From contig DBQN01000065.1 of NCBI GenBank assembly GCA_002305255.1, positions 1 through 52,340 of the forward strand: 52,340 bases of DNA, in the 5' to 3' direction. Of the stretch, positions 33,671 to 41,719 are shown in pieces. A model generated the notes under the pieces. It saw nothing but the letters and a program-made list of their open reading frames with translations. It was not told the DNA's origin and made no database searches. The first letter of the stretch is position 1; each line of letters opens with the position of its first letter. A program made the position numbers and the translations under genes. The stretch is from Firmicutes bacterium UBA1393 (GTDB lineage: Bacteria; Bacillota; DTU025).

Positions 33671-34693
33671 TTACCCGCCTTGAGATGATGATACGCGCAC
33701 CAGCGCCACGCCCCGGTAGTAATGGGTGAGGATTTGATGGAAGGACCAGCCCCTGATGGCATACGCGCGGGCGCCCCACTGGCACATGCCCACGCCATGA
33801 CCGTACCCGATGGTAGAGAAGTTGACTAGGTCGCCTCCGCTTGACACTGACATAGCAGTCGACCTGAGGGAGAGAGCCTTCCTGATATCCGTGGCGTTGA
33901 CGTTTGTTCCGAACACCGACAGAGTCTTGGCCCTGTTTGTTGTGGTTGTCGAAGACACACGCACACCCTGCGCCAGTGCCGGTACAGCACCGCCGCTCCA
34001 GTAGGAACTGAGGGCGGCGATGAGATCAGACTGACGCACGGAGCGCTGCTCAACCTGAGCATAACCATGCTCAGCACAGACGCAGGCAGTCGGAACAAGG
34101 TATGGCACGCTTCGGCCCCATACCGCCGCCGCGTCTTCAGTGGCCCCACCGCAGCACGCGTGATATACCGCATCAATGAGCTTGCCTCCGTAATGGAGCA
34201 CCATTCCGTGGGTCGCCGCTACCGCCTGTACGACTCTGACGATGTTTCGCACGTAGTCTGTGCTGCCCCATTTGCGCACCAGGTCATCGCGGGAACTCCA
34301 TGCCTGGCAGCAGCCTGGATCAGAGCACATCAGCGCACCCATGTGGCCTGGCTTCGCCGGAGCCCCCGGGGTCTTCTGATCTTCCTCCAGCTTGCGCATG
34401 GTGTATGTGCGAGCCGCCACTGCCTGTGCTTTCAGTGCCTCCGGTTCGAAGGACGCCGGCATCTCTGACGCAACTACTCCGACAAGGTAATCCTCAAGAG
34501 CCATGGTCAGCACCCGGCCCGTGGTCTTGACGTATACTGACACCAGGGTTCCGGGGTCAGACGGCCCTGCCCTCGGCTTTGCCAGCAGCGCAACGCCAAT
34601 CGGCAGCACTATCGTGATCACGGCGCACACAACCACCAGAAAGGACAGACCAGTTCGCTCTCGCCGCCTTCTGGTCGGCCGCCTTCTGGCCAT
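33671..34693 (-). CDS. spoIID: Stage II sporulation protein D (lytic transglycosylase)
   Basis: Membrane-anchored peptidoglycan lytic transglycosylase that works with SpoIIM and SpoIIP to thin septal wall and drive engulfment. One N-terminal helix (about 16-38) is followed by the SpoIID/LytB domain. The core motif MALEDYLVGVVASEMPASFEPEALKAQ includes the catalytic Glu77, AVAARTYTM follows, and the C-terminal GYGHGVGMCQWGARAYA is diagnostic. A cysteine-rich insert (CSDPGCCQAW, ACCGG, ACVCAEHG) matches the zinc/substrate region. Length 340 is typical. GGAGGTG lies eight bases before the ATG. A strong terminator after murA separates it from the upstream gene, so it needs its own promoter in 34694-34763, which I could not identify with confidence. 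Confidence 0.95.
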   Translation of the reverse strand: MARRRPTRRRRERTGLSFLVVVCAVITIVLPIGVALLAKPRAGPSDPGTLVSVYVKTTGRVLTMALEDYLVGVVASEMPASFEPEALKAQAVAARTYTMRKLEEDQKTPGAPAKPGHMGALMCSDPGCCQAWSSRDDLVRKWGSTDYVRNIVRVVQAVAATHGMVLHYGGKLIDAVYHACCGGATEDAAAVWGRSVPYLVPTACVCAEHGYAQVEQRSVRQSDLIAALSSYWSGGAVPALAQGVRVSSTTTTNRAKTLSVFGTNVNATDIRKALSLRSTAMSVSSGGDLVNFSTIGYGHGVGMCQWGARAYAIRGWSFHQILTHYYRGVALVRVSSSQGG

Positions 34694-34763
34694 TCACCAC
34701 ACCTCCGCCACTCCGCATCGGAACACCGTCAGGATGCCGTCGTAAAGGCTATGCGATGTAGCG

Positions 34764-34795
34764 CAAAAAAAGACGCCTTCCCGCGGAAGGCGTCT
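34764..34795 (-). terminator. Rho-independent terminator after murA
   Basis: An 11-bp perfect stem (AGACGCCTTCC/GGAAGGCGTCT, three-base loop, 34771-34795) is followed on the minus strand by seven Ts (34765-34771). It is the strongest terminator in the window and ends the murA transcript before spoIID. Confidence 0.93.
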
Positions 34796-34845
34796 GCATA
34801 TCAGTGATCCGGTGCCGCCGGCCAGGCAAGCCCGGGCCGGTGGGA

Positions 34846-36105
34846 CTAGCCCTTGTTGACCCGTTCTATGATCGCTCCGGCGCCCGCGAGTTTCTCCTCG
34901 AAGCGCTCGTAGCCTCGATCGATATGGTGGATCTCCGAAACCTCAGTGGTGCCCCGGGCGGCCAGTGCTGCGATGACGAGACACGCCCCGGCTCTGAGGT
35001 CAGTACATCTGACCTGTGCTCCCGACAGATGATCTTGCCCTTCGATCACGGCGGACCTGCCGTCTATCCTGATGTTCGCGCCCATCCTCGCGAGCTCGGC
35101 CACGTGCATGAACCTGTTCTCGAACACGGTCTCGGTGATCACCGACATCCCAGAACATGTGCACATGAACGCCATGAACTGCGCCTGAAGGTCGGTCGGG
35201 AAGCCAGGGTAGGGCATGGTCTTCACGTCGACACCGTCGGCGCGGCTATCGGCCTGCACCGTGATGGAGCCGTCGTCTCCCTCGACGACGTACACGCCTG
35301 ATTCGCGGAGTTTGGCCGAGATCGGCTTCATATGCTCCGGCACCGCGTTCTCCACGACCAGAGAACCCCTCGTTGCCGCGGCAGCGATCATCAAGGTTCC
35401 GGCCTCTATCCTGTCGGGCACGACGGTGTACGTTGTGGGCTGGAGCCCATCTACACCTTCGATCCTTAGCAGGTTAGTGCCGGCGCCGCGCACCTTCGCC
35501 CCCATGGCGTTAAGGAAGTTGGCGAGGTCGACCACCTCGGGTTCCTGGGCCGCATTCTCGATGACTGTGAGCCCCTGAGCAAGGGTTGCGGCCATCATGA
35601 TGTTCTCCGTCGCTCCTACGCTCGGGAAGTCAAGGTAGACCCTTGCTCCGGTGAGGCGATCGGCGGTGGCTGAGATCCGCCCGTAGCCGGTGTCGATCTC
35701 CGCGCCCAGAGCCGACAGGCCCTTGAGGTGAAGGTCGATGGGGCGCGAACCGATGGCGCATCCGCCGGGCAACGATATTCTCACCCGCCCTGATCTGGCC
35801 AACAGCGGGCCGATGACGAGAAAGGACGCCCGCATGGCTCGCACGAGGTCATATGGTGGCTCTGAGTTGGAGATGTCAGTCGCATCGATGATGATGCTGC
35901 CGCCCTGACGCGACGTGGGGCTGCCCAGGGATTCGAGCACACCTCTCATGGTGTCGACATCAAGAAGCTGCGGCACCTCTTCGATGGTGGACTTGCCCGG
36001 AGCCAGAAGCGCAGCCGCCATTATCGGCAGTGCCGCATTCTTGGCCCCACCCACTCTGACGCTGCCTCTGAGAGGTACTCCGCCTCTGATTACGAGTGCC
36101 TCCAA
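34846..36105 (-). CDS. murA: UDP-N-acetylglucosamine 1-carboxyvinyltransferase
   Basis: First committed enzyme of peptidoglycan synthesis: transfers enolpyruvate from PEP to UDP-GlcNAc; the target of fosfomycin. Key features are Lys22-Asn23 (GGAKNAALP), the active-site loop LPGGCAIGSRPIDLH with Cys116, VGATENIMMAA, PYPGFPTDLQAQ and a C-terminal RAGACLVIAAL. Length 419 is standard. The start codon is TTG at 36105 with GGGGGA six bases before it; the product begins MEALVIRGG, as expected for MurA. It is followed by a terminator and by spoIID, the same order as murAA-spoIID in B. subtilis. Confidence 0.96.
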   Translation of the reverse strand: MEALVIRGGVPLRGSVRVGGAKNAALPIMAAALLAPGKSTIEEVPQLLDVDTMRGVLESLGSPTSRQGGSIIIDATDISNSEPPYDLVRAMRASFLVIGPLLARSGRVRISLPGGCAIGSRPIDLHLKGLSALGAEIDTGYGRISATADRLTGARVYLDFPSVGATENIMMAATLAQGLTVIENAAQEPEVVDLANFLNAMGAKVRGAGTNLLRIEGVDGLQPTTYTVVPDRIEAGTLMIAAAATRGSLVVENAVPEHMKPISAKLRESGVYVVEGDDGSITVQADSRADGVDVKTMPYPGFPTDLQAQFMAFMCTCSGMSVITETVFENRFMHVAELARMGANIRIDGRSAVIEGQDHLSGAQVRCTDLRAGACLVIAALAARGTTEVSEIHHIDRGYERFEEKLAGAGAIIERVNKG

Positions 36106-36145
36106 ACCAAATCCCCCGTTCCGTTATGACCATCAGTCCGAAGGT

Positions 36146-36175
36146 AGTGTAACATCATGTGGAATGCACACACAA
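36146..36175 (-). promoter_or_regulatory. Likely promoter for murA
   Basis: Minus strand TTGTGT (36170-36175), 18 bases, TACACT (36146-36151), the latter preceded by TG in extended -10 position. It lies in the 97-bp gap after wecB, about 40 bp from the murA start. Confidence 0.42.
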
Positions 36176-36202
36176 CAGTCCAACCTATGGCAATCTGCGG
36201 TG

Positions 36203-37363
36203 TTACGCTGGCATGAAGTCGTTTGGACGTTTAGGCAACATTCCGAAGTAATGCATGATGGCGTCAACTGTGCGCACCGAGGCGCGGCCGTCGCCAAAGG
36301 GGTTTCGCGCCCTCGACATGGCCTCATGCTGATCCGGGCTATCGAGGATAGCGCACGCCATCTCCACGATGGTGGCCCTGTCGACGCCGGCCAGGCGAAG
36401 TGTACCCGCTTCGATCCCCTCCGGTCGCTCTGTTGTGCGCCTCAAAACGAGCACGGGCACGCCGAAGGCGGGCGCTTCCTCCTGCAATCCACCAGAGTCG
36501 GACATCACCAGGTAGCTTCGCTCCATGAGTCCCACCATATCGGGATAGCTCAGAGGCTCCACCAGGAGGCATCTATCCACCGAGCCCAGCATGGCCGTGA
36601 CCACCGACCGTACCCTTGGGTTGGGATGCACGGGCATGACAGCAACAAGGTCGGGATGGAGTCGGAGAACGTCGGCCACTGCACCGCAGATGTTCTTGAG
36701 GGGTTCTCCGATGTTCTCCCTCCGATGCGCGGTGACGAGCACAAGCCTCCTGCCGGAAAGGTCCATCTTCTGGAGCACCGGATTCTCGAACTGTGTGCGC
36801 GTAGCGGCCGTGGCCAGCACCGCGTCTACGACTGTGTTACCGGTGACGTATATACGATTGGAGTCTACGTTCTCTCTGATGAGGTTAGCTCTGTATTGCG
36901 CAGTCGGCGCGAAATGGAGCTCGGCGATGGTGCCGACTAACCGCCTGTTCATCTCCTCTGGGAACGGATCGTAACGGCAGTCGGTGCGCAGGCCGGCCTC
37001 TACATGACCTACCGGGATCTGCATGTAGAACGCGCTTAGGGCTCCCACGAAGGCGGTGGATGTGTCACCATGCACCAGAACGAGGTCGGGGCGCTCTGCC
37101 TCCAGCACGGCCTTCATACGAGGCAATCCCCGCTCGACGATGTCGAACAGGGTCTGGTCCTCCTGCATTATGCCGAGGTCATAGTCTGCACGAATGCCGA
37201 ACACGTCGAGAACCTGATCCATCATCTCGCGGTGCTGAGCAGTGCCAACAGTGACCGAATGGACGAACTCAGGCCGATTGTTCAGTTCGAGCACCACGGG
37301 AGCAAGTTTGATCGTGTCAGGTCGTGTGCCGAATACCGACATGACCTTCTTCGTGTTCCGCAT
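36203..37363 (-). CDS. wecB: UDP-N-acetylglucosamine 2-epimerase (non-hydrolysing)
   Basis: Interconverts UDP-GlcNAc and UDP-ManNAc (MnaA/WecB), supplying ManNAc for teichoic-acid-like or secondary wall polymers, which SLH domains bind when pyruvylated. Family motifs: SVFGTRPDTIKLAPV at the N-terminus (GTRPE in most members; Asp here), GTAQHREMMDQVL, VHGDTSTAFVGALSAF, VGHVEAGLRT, PFPEEMNR, VTAHRRENIGEPL and DSGGLQEEAPAFGVPVL. Length 386 from the ATG at 37363, which has GGAGGGG eight bases upstream; the longer frame to 37441 has no ribosome site. It follows the tagO/wecA-like gene by 25 bp, so the two make an initiation module for a polymer. Confidence 0.94.
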   Translation of the reverse strand: MRNTKKVMSVFGTRPDTIKLAPVVLELNNRPEFVHSVTVGTAQHREMMDQVLDVFGIRADYDLGIMQEDQTLFDIVERGLPRMKAVLEAERPDLVLVHGDTSTAFVGALSAFYMQIPVGHVEAGLRTDCRYDPFPEEMNRRLVGTIAELHFAPTAQYRANLIRENVDSNRIYVTGNTVVDAVLATAATRTQFENPVLQKMDLSGRRLVLVTAHRRENIGEPLKNICGAVADVLRLHPDLVAVMPVHPNPRVRSVVTAMLGSVDRCLLVEPLSYPDMVGLMERSYLVMSDSGGLQEEAPAFGVPVLVLRRTTERPEGIEAGTLRLAGVDRATIVEMACAILDSPDQHEAMSRARNPFGDGRASVRTVDAIMHYFGMLPKRPNDFMPA

Positions 37364-37388
37364 CGCCTTAACCCCTCCATGCGCCGAG

Positions 37389-38435
37389 TCAGTTCTTGTC
37401 GCCGCCGGGCCCCAACCGCAGCACACCTGACCTTCCCCCAAGTAGTATCAGCACTCCGAAGGCGGCCAGGGCGCCTCCGGTTCCGGCGCGCGTGTCGGCG
37501 GTGACTACACCGCATGCCGCGACTGCAAGGCACAGGCTCACTGCGTACACAGTGAGCACCGCCTGCCGCTGGTTAAGCCCTAGGGCGAGCAGCCGGTGGT
37601 GTACATGGTCGTGATCACCCTCTGATACAGGCACTCCCTTGCGGACACGACGGAAGATCGCGAAGGCGGTATCGACGATCGGCACACCCAACACCAACAC
37701 CGGCACGAGCAGCACGAGCGTGGCAGGGGTTTTCAGGGCGCCCATGGCCGAAAGCCCCGCGACCGTGAGGCCGAGGAACTCTGCCCCTGCGTCACCCATG
37801 AAGATACTTGCCGGATTGAAGTTGTACCGAAGGAATCCCGTTGTTGAGCCGATGAGAGCCGCCGACAGAACCAGCAGCCTGGCCTGGCCCTTGTACCATG
37901 CCGCGAATGCCATGGCTGCGGCGCCTATGGCCGTCACCCCTCCTGCCAAACCGTCTAAACCGTCAATGAAATTGACTACGTTCATGAACGCGACGATCCA
38001 CAACAGGGTAATGGGCCACGACAGCCAGCTGAGGTAGATCATGCCCCCGAAGGGATTAGTCACGAACTCTATGCGCACTCCAAATAGGAGCACAACCGCG
38101 GCTGCAAGGAACTGCCCCAACAGCTTGATCCTCGGCCTTAGCTCACGCCTGTCATCGATTACGCCGAGCACTATCGCCACTGCCCCACCCAACAAGATCC
38201 CTATGGTATTCCTGTCTACCCTGGCGGTGATAAGCGCAGTCAGTGCAAACGCGATGTACATCGCCACACCGCCCAGGAAGGGTGTCGGCGCCTCATGCGC
38301 ATGCCTGCCCCTGGGCCTGTCGACGATCCCGTATCTGATCGCCGCGCGGCGAGCGACCGGGGTGAACAAGAACGATAGCGAGAGCGACAGCCCGAGCGCT
38401 GCCATTGCCCTGATCAACACGGGGATACACTCCAT
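37389..38435 (-). CDS. Undecaprenyl-phosphate GlcNAc-1-phosphate transferase (TagO/WecA-like)
   Basis: Polytopic membrane enzyme of the MraY/WecA superfamily that starts wall or surface polymer synthesis by loading a sugar-1-phosphate onto undecaprenyl phosphate. About ten hydrophobic segments. Signature loops: DRPRGRHAHEAPTPFLGG, VLGVIDDRRELRP (DD motif), NVVNFIDGLDGLAGG (catalytic NxxD region), FMGDAGAEFLG and the WecA/TagO-type histidine loop DHDHVHHRLLALGL, which separates this group from MraY. Length 348 is usual. The start is either ATG 38435 or GTG 38420; the latter has GGAG nine bases upstream. It lies between comEB and wecB as in many Clostridia. Confidence 0.92.
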   Translation of the reverse strand: MECIPVLIRAMAALGLSLSLSFLFTPVARRAAIRYGIVDRPRGRHAHEAPTPFLGGVAMYIAFALTALITARVDRNTIGILLGGAVAIVLGVIDDRRELRPRIKLLGQFLAAAVVLLFGVRIEFVTNPFGGMIYLSWLSWPITLLWIVAFMNVVNFIDGLDGLAGGVTAIGAAAMAFAAWYKGQARLLVLSAALIGSTTGFLRYNFNPASIFMGDAGAEFLGLTVAGLSAMGALKTPATLVLLVPVLVLGVPIVDTAFAIFRRVRKGVPVSEGDHDHVHHRLLALGLNQRQAVLTVYAVSLCLAVAACGVVTADTRAGTGGALAAFGVLILLGGRSGVLRLGPGGDKN

Positions 38436-38480
38436 TACTACAGCACTGGATGGGGCCTGACTGAGCCATGATGACGCGAA

Positions 38481-38936
38481 CTAGACCGTGCACACCTCCA
38501 CCCCGGCCTCGCGAAGCATGGCACGCGACAGCTCGTCGGGGTAGTCGCCTCTGAACACCACCCGCACTATTCCTGCGTTGATCAGCATCTTCGCGCACAC
38601 GACGCAGGGATGGTGTGTGCAGTAAACAGTTGCGCCGCCGATCTTCGCGCCGTGCACGGCGGCCTGTATGATCAGGTTTTGCTCGGCGTGCAACCCCCTG
38701 CACAGTTCGTGGCGCTCACCTGAGGCAATGCCCATGCGCTGGCGTATGCAACCTGCGTCGGCGCAGTGCGATATGCCGGCCGGGGCTCCGTTGTATCCCG
38801 TGGCAAGTATCTGCTTGTTTATGACGGCCACCGCGCCCACCTGTCGCCTGAGGCACGTGGACCTGGTTGCCGCCACGCCTGCTATCTGCATAAAGTAGTC
38901 GTCCCAGGAAGGACGCTCCCCAACTGTCACGCACAT
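38481..38936 (-). CDS. comEB: Deoxycytidylate deaminase family protein (ComEB-like)
   Basis: Zinc-dependent cytidine/dCMP deaminase fold; converts dCMP to dUMP for thymidylate synthesis. The catalytic motif is GLHAEQNLI (zinc His and catalytic Glu), with zinc cysteines in HHPCVVCAKMLI; additional Cys/His residues in ISHCADAGCIRQRMG and ERHELCRG match the second zinc site of dCMP deaminases. The frame runs up to 39044, inside upp, but MCVTVGERPSWDDYFM at the ATG at 38936 is the natural start, four bases after the upp stop. 151 residues is the normal size. B. subtilis calls the homologue ComEB, though it is not needed for transformation. Confidence 0.93.
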   Translation of the reverse strand: MCVTVGERPSWDDYFMQIAGVAATRSTCLRRQVGAVAVINKQILATGYNGAPAGISHCADAGCIRQRMGIASGERHELCRGLHAEQNLIIQAAVHGAKIGGATVYCTHHPCVVCAKMLINAGIVRVVFRGDYPDELSRAMLREAGVEVCTV

Positions 38937-38940
38937 AGTC

Positions 38941-39570
38941 CTACTTGGTACCAAACAGCCTGTCGCCTGCGTCTCCGAGCCCGGGCACGATGTAGCCGTG
39001 GGAGTTGAGGCGCTCGTCGACTGCCGCGACGTAGATGTCGACATCCGGATGGGTGGTCTGCACTAGGTGAATGCCCTCAGGCGCAGCTATCAGGTTCACG
39101 AGCTTAATGCTGGTGGCGCCCCTGTCCTTCGCGAACTGAATCGCAGCGCATGCCGACCCACCGGTGGCTAGCATGGGGTCGAGCATGATGAGCTGGCGGT
39201 CAGCTACGTCAGGCGGGAGCTTGCAGTAGTACTCCACGGGCCGCAGGGTGTTAGGATCGCGGTAAAGCCCGATGTGCCCTACTTTCGCAGCGGGAATCAG
39301 CCGCAACACACCGTCGACCATGCCCAGGCCGGCTCTGAGGATCGCCACGATTCCGACCTTCTTGCCTGATAGCTGTTTGCCGACGGCCGGGCCGATGGGG
39401 GTCTCCACCGTCACGGTGTCAACCGCCATGTCGCGCGTCACCTCATAGGCCATCAGCATGGCCACCTCTCCGACGAGGTCCCTGAAGTCCTTGGGGCCGG
39501 TGTCCTTATCTCTGATCAGTGTGATCTTGTGCTGGATGAGTGGATGGTCTATTACTTGCAGTCTGCCCAA
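38941..39570 (-). CDS. upp: Uracil phosphoribosyltransferase
   Basis: Salvages uracil to UMP using PRPP. Typical features: GRLQVIDHPLIQHKITLIRD at the N-terminus, GKKVGIVAILRAGLGMVDG, the PRPP-binding loop LDPMLATGGSA and the uracil-binding end YIVPGLGDAGDRLFGT. I set the start at the TTG at 39570: GGGAGGTG lies six bases before it and the product then begins exactly like other Upp proteins. The GTG at 39579 lies inside that ribosome site. The first 19 bp overlap the end of rpiB, so translation is coupled; comEB follows immediately. 209 residues, standard length. Confidence 0.96.
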   Translation of the reverse strand: MGRLQVIDHPLIQHKITLIRDKDTGPKDFRDLVGEVAMLMAYEVTRDMAVDTVTVETPIGPAVGKQLSGKKVGIVAILRAGLGMVDGVLRLIPAAKVGHIGLYRDPNTLRPVEYYCKLPPDVADRQLIMLDPMLATGGSACAAIQFAKDRGATSIKLVNLIAAPEGIHLVQTTHPDVDIYVAAVDERLNSHGYIVPGLGDAGDRLFGTK

Positions 39571-40028
39571 GTACAACACCTCCCGCTGTCCTCTTCCGCG
39601 TCCATCATCTTCTTGACCCTTGCCGCATGCCTTTCCCCGCCGAAATCCGTGTGCATGAATGTATCAACTATCCTGAGCATGGCTGGAATGGCTGTGGTCC
39701 TCTCTCCCATGGCCAGGATGTTGGCATCGTTGTGCTCCCTGGCCATTCGTGCCGTGAACTCATCATGGCACAGCGCGGCGCGGATTCCGCGCACTTTATT
39801 TGCCGTAATACTCATGCCGATGCCCGTTCCGCACACCAGAATGCCCCTGTCGGCATTGCCTCCGGCGACGAATCGGGCAACCTTGAGCGCGATATCGGGA
39901 TAGTCGACTCTCTGCTCTGAGCTCTCAACTCCGAAGTCGATGATCTCGTGCCCCATGGCTGCCACCTTTGCAGCCACAGCCTGCTTCGCGGCGAACCCGG
40001 CATGATCTGACCCGATGGCGATTCTCAC
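39552..40028 (-). CDS. rpiB: Ribose-5-phosphate isomerase B
   Basis: Interconverts ribose-5-phosphate and ribulose-5-phosphate in the pentose phosphate pathway (RpiB/LacAB family). Recognised by IGSDHAGFAAKQAV at the N-terminus, the catalytic cysteine loop GILVCGTGIGMSITANKV, and REHNDANILAMGER. Length 158 is slightly above the usual 145-150 owing to a C-terminal tail with Cys residues (RCCTWADC) that overlaps upp. GTG start at 40028, with AGGGGTG seven bases upstream and a four-base overlap with the preceding phosphatase gene, so the ywlE-rpiB-upp string is tightly coupled, as in B. subtilis ywlEF. Confidence 0.95.
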   Translation of the reverse strand: MRIAIGSDHAGFAAKQAVAAKVAAMGHEIIDFGVESSEQRVDYPDIALKVARFVAGGNADRGILVCGTGIGMSITANKVRGIRAALCHDEFTARMAREHNDANILAMGERTTAIPAMLRIVDTFMHTDFGGERHAARVKKMMDAEEDSGRCCTWADCK

Positions 40029-40495
40029 TCACATGCACCCCTGTCACCCAGATCCCTGAAAACCCTCGAGAGAGCCTCGGCTATCTGGTCTCTAGTGTGT
40101 CGGTATGCATCCACAGACAACATGAACGGGTCGGCGATGTCATCGTCGGCAAGCAGGCGCACCCGGGTCCGAGCTGCGGGCGCCATCTTGATGACGGCCT
40201 CAAGATGCCTCTGCTCCATTGTGAGAACCAGATCAGCATCGTCGATGAGCTCGGGCGTGAGCCGTCGCGACCGGTGCGCACTGATATCGATGCCCAGCTC
40301 GGCCATGGCCGCCACAGCATTCTGAGAGGCCGGTTCTCCATCGTAGGCCGACACCCCGGCCGACGCCACTGATATGCACCCGTCGGGAATTCCTGCAGTG
40401 CGCGCCAGTGACGCTGCCATGCCCTCCGCCATGGGGCTGCGGCAGGTGTTTCCGCCACATACCACAAGCACCTTCGTCGACACGCGCACCACCAC
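40025..40495 (-). CDS. ywlE: Low-molecular-weight protein phosphatase (YwlE-type)
   Basis: Small phosphatase of the LMW-PTP fold; the B. subtilis homologue YwlE removes phosphate from arginine residues of proteins. The phosphate loop is VCGGNTCRSPMAEG (Cys13 nucleophile, Arg19; CX5R), and the general acid lies in DIADPFMLSVDAYRHT. The threonine at position 17 (NTC) is the residue associated with phosphoarginine rather than phosphotyrosine preference in YwlE, by family knowledge. 156 residues. The start region has three GTG codons in a row (40495 to 40483), so the exact N-terminus is uncertain by up to four residues. It lies between ywlC and rpiB as in many Bacillota. Confidence 0.9.
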   Translation of the reverse strand: MVVRVSTKVLVVCGGNTCRSPMAEGMAASLARTAGIPDGCISVASAGVSAYDGEPASQNAVAAMAELGIDISAHRSRRLTPELIDDADLVLTMEQRHLEAVIKMAPAARTRVRLLADDDIADPFMLSVDAYRHTRDQIAEALSRVFRDLGDRGACE

Positions 40496-40522
40496 CTTGT
40501 CGTGAATTTCGGCTAATATCCG

Positions 40523-41719
40523 CTATTTCCTGCACTGATGCTGTACAAACACGCACCTGCCTCCGGCAGCCCGCACCAGCCTGTTCATTATCGCCAGCCC
40601 GATTCCACTGCTGGGGTACGACTCGGCCAGGATGACGTTCACACCGGCCTGATCCAGCTCACGCATGCGCAGGAAGAGTAGAGAGGCCACCTCCTCAAGG
40701 CGCTCACGCGAGCCGACGCGCGCGATGGCGACGGCGTCGGCGGTTACGTCGGCGGCGGCCACGGCGCCATCGGCTGCACCATCCGCGCCACCATCCGCGG
40801 CAATGCCGGTGGCAACGGCGGCGGCGAACAGGTCGGGCCTGGAGTTCTCGAGTGTCGCGGCGGTCTCATCACTTATGAGCATTCCCAGCTTGCCGTGGGC
40901 CTCCGACAGAATCGCATCGGCTCTGGCGATCATGGCCTCAAGCTGGGCACTGTGATCACCGATGAACAGCCAAAGCGGCGCAGAAGGCGAGTAGTGCCGA
41001 TGCTTGAGCCCGGGTGACCGCGGCGCGACGACATCGTCGGTGCCTCCGAAAGCGTCGAGGGCCCGCACATCAGGGATTACGGCCTTGAGCCGCTCAATGG
41101 AGACTCCTCCGGGGCGCAGAACCGTAGGCGCTCCGTGTTGTGGCAGCTCCAGCACTGTGGACTCAACGCCTATCCCTGACGCACCGCCGTCGACAATCAT
41201 GTCGATGCGCCCCTCGAGATCATGCCTGACGTGATCGGCCGTGGTAGGGCTGGGCCTGCCTGAAGCGTTCGCCGACGGTGCAGCCACGGGCACGCCTGCC
41301 GCCTCAATGAGTGCCGACGCCACCGGGTGCGAGGGCATTCTCACGCCCACTGTGTCGAGGCCGGCGCTGACGATGTCAGGAACAAGGTCGGATTTGGGCA
41401 ATACAAGGGTGAGCGGCCCCGGCCAGAACACCCGGGCGAGCTCGTGTACATCGCCGGGCAGCTCGCGCACTAAGGGCACGAGCTGGTCGATGTGGGCGAT
41501 ATGAACAATAAGCGGGTTGTCAGACGGCCGGCCCTTGGCGCTGAAGATGCGGGCAACAGCGACCGGATCCAGCGCATTGGCGCCCAACCCGTACACAGTT
41601 TCGGTGGGAAACGCCACGGTTCCGCCGGCCCTGAGCACTGCTGCCGGGTCGCGCAGGGCCTCGAGAAGGGCCTCGCGACGCCACGTGGGCTCGACGCTGA
41701 CATATGAGGTGTGGCTCAT
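40523..41719 (-). CDS. ywlC: L-threonylcarbamoyladenylate synthase (Sua5/YwlC)
   Basis: Makes threonylcarbamoyl-AMP, the first step of the universal t6A37 tRNA modification. The YrdC domain occupies about residues 12-205: RAGGTVAFPTETVYGLGANA, FSAKGRPSDNPLIVHI, LTLVLPKS, VGVRMPSHPVASALI, PVAAPSANASGRPSPT. A Sua5-specific C-terminal domain follows, linked by SPGLKHRHYSP. Between about residues 300 and 330 is a low-complexity Gly/Ala/Asp stretch (DGGADGAADGAV), absent from usual family members. Its ATG at 41719 overlaps the prmC stop by four bases. Total 398 residues is longer than average for this insertion. Confidence 0.95.
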   Translation of the reverse strand: MSHTSYVSVEPTWRREALLEALRDPAAVLRAGGTVAFPTETVYGLGANALDPVAVARIFSAKGRPSDNPLIVHIAHIDQLVPLVRELPGDVHELARVFWPGPLTLVLPKSDLVPDIVSAGLDTVGVRMPSHPVASALIEAAGVPVAAPSANASGRPSPTTADHVRHDLEGRIDMIVDGGASGIGVESTVLELPQHGAPTVLRPGGVSIERLKAVIPDVRALDAFGGTDDVVAPRSPGLKHRHYSPSAPLWLFIGDHSAQLEAMIARADAILSEAHGKLGMLISDETAATLENSRPDLFAAAVATGIAADGGADGAADGAVAAADVTADAVAIARVGSRERLEEVASLLFLRMRELDQAGVNVILAESYPSSGIGLAIMNRLVRAAGGRCVFVQHQCRK

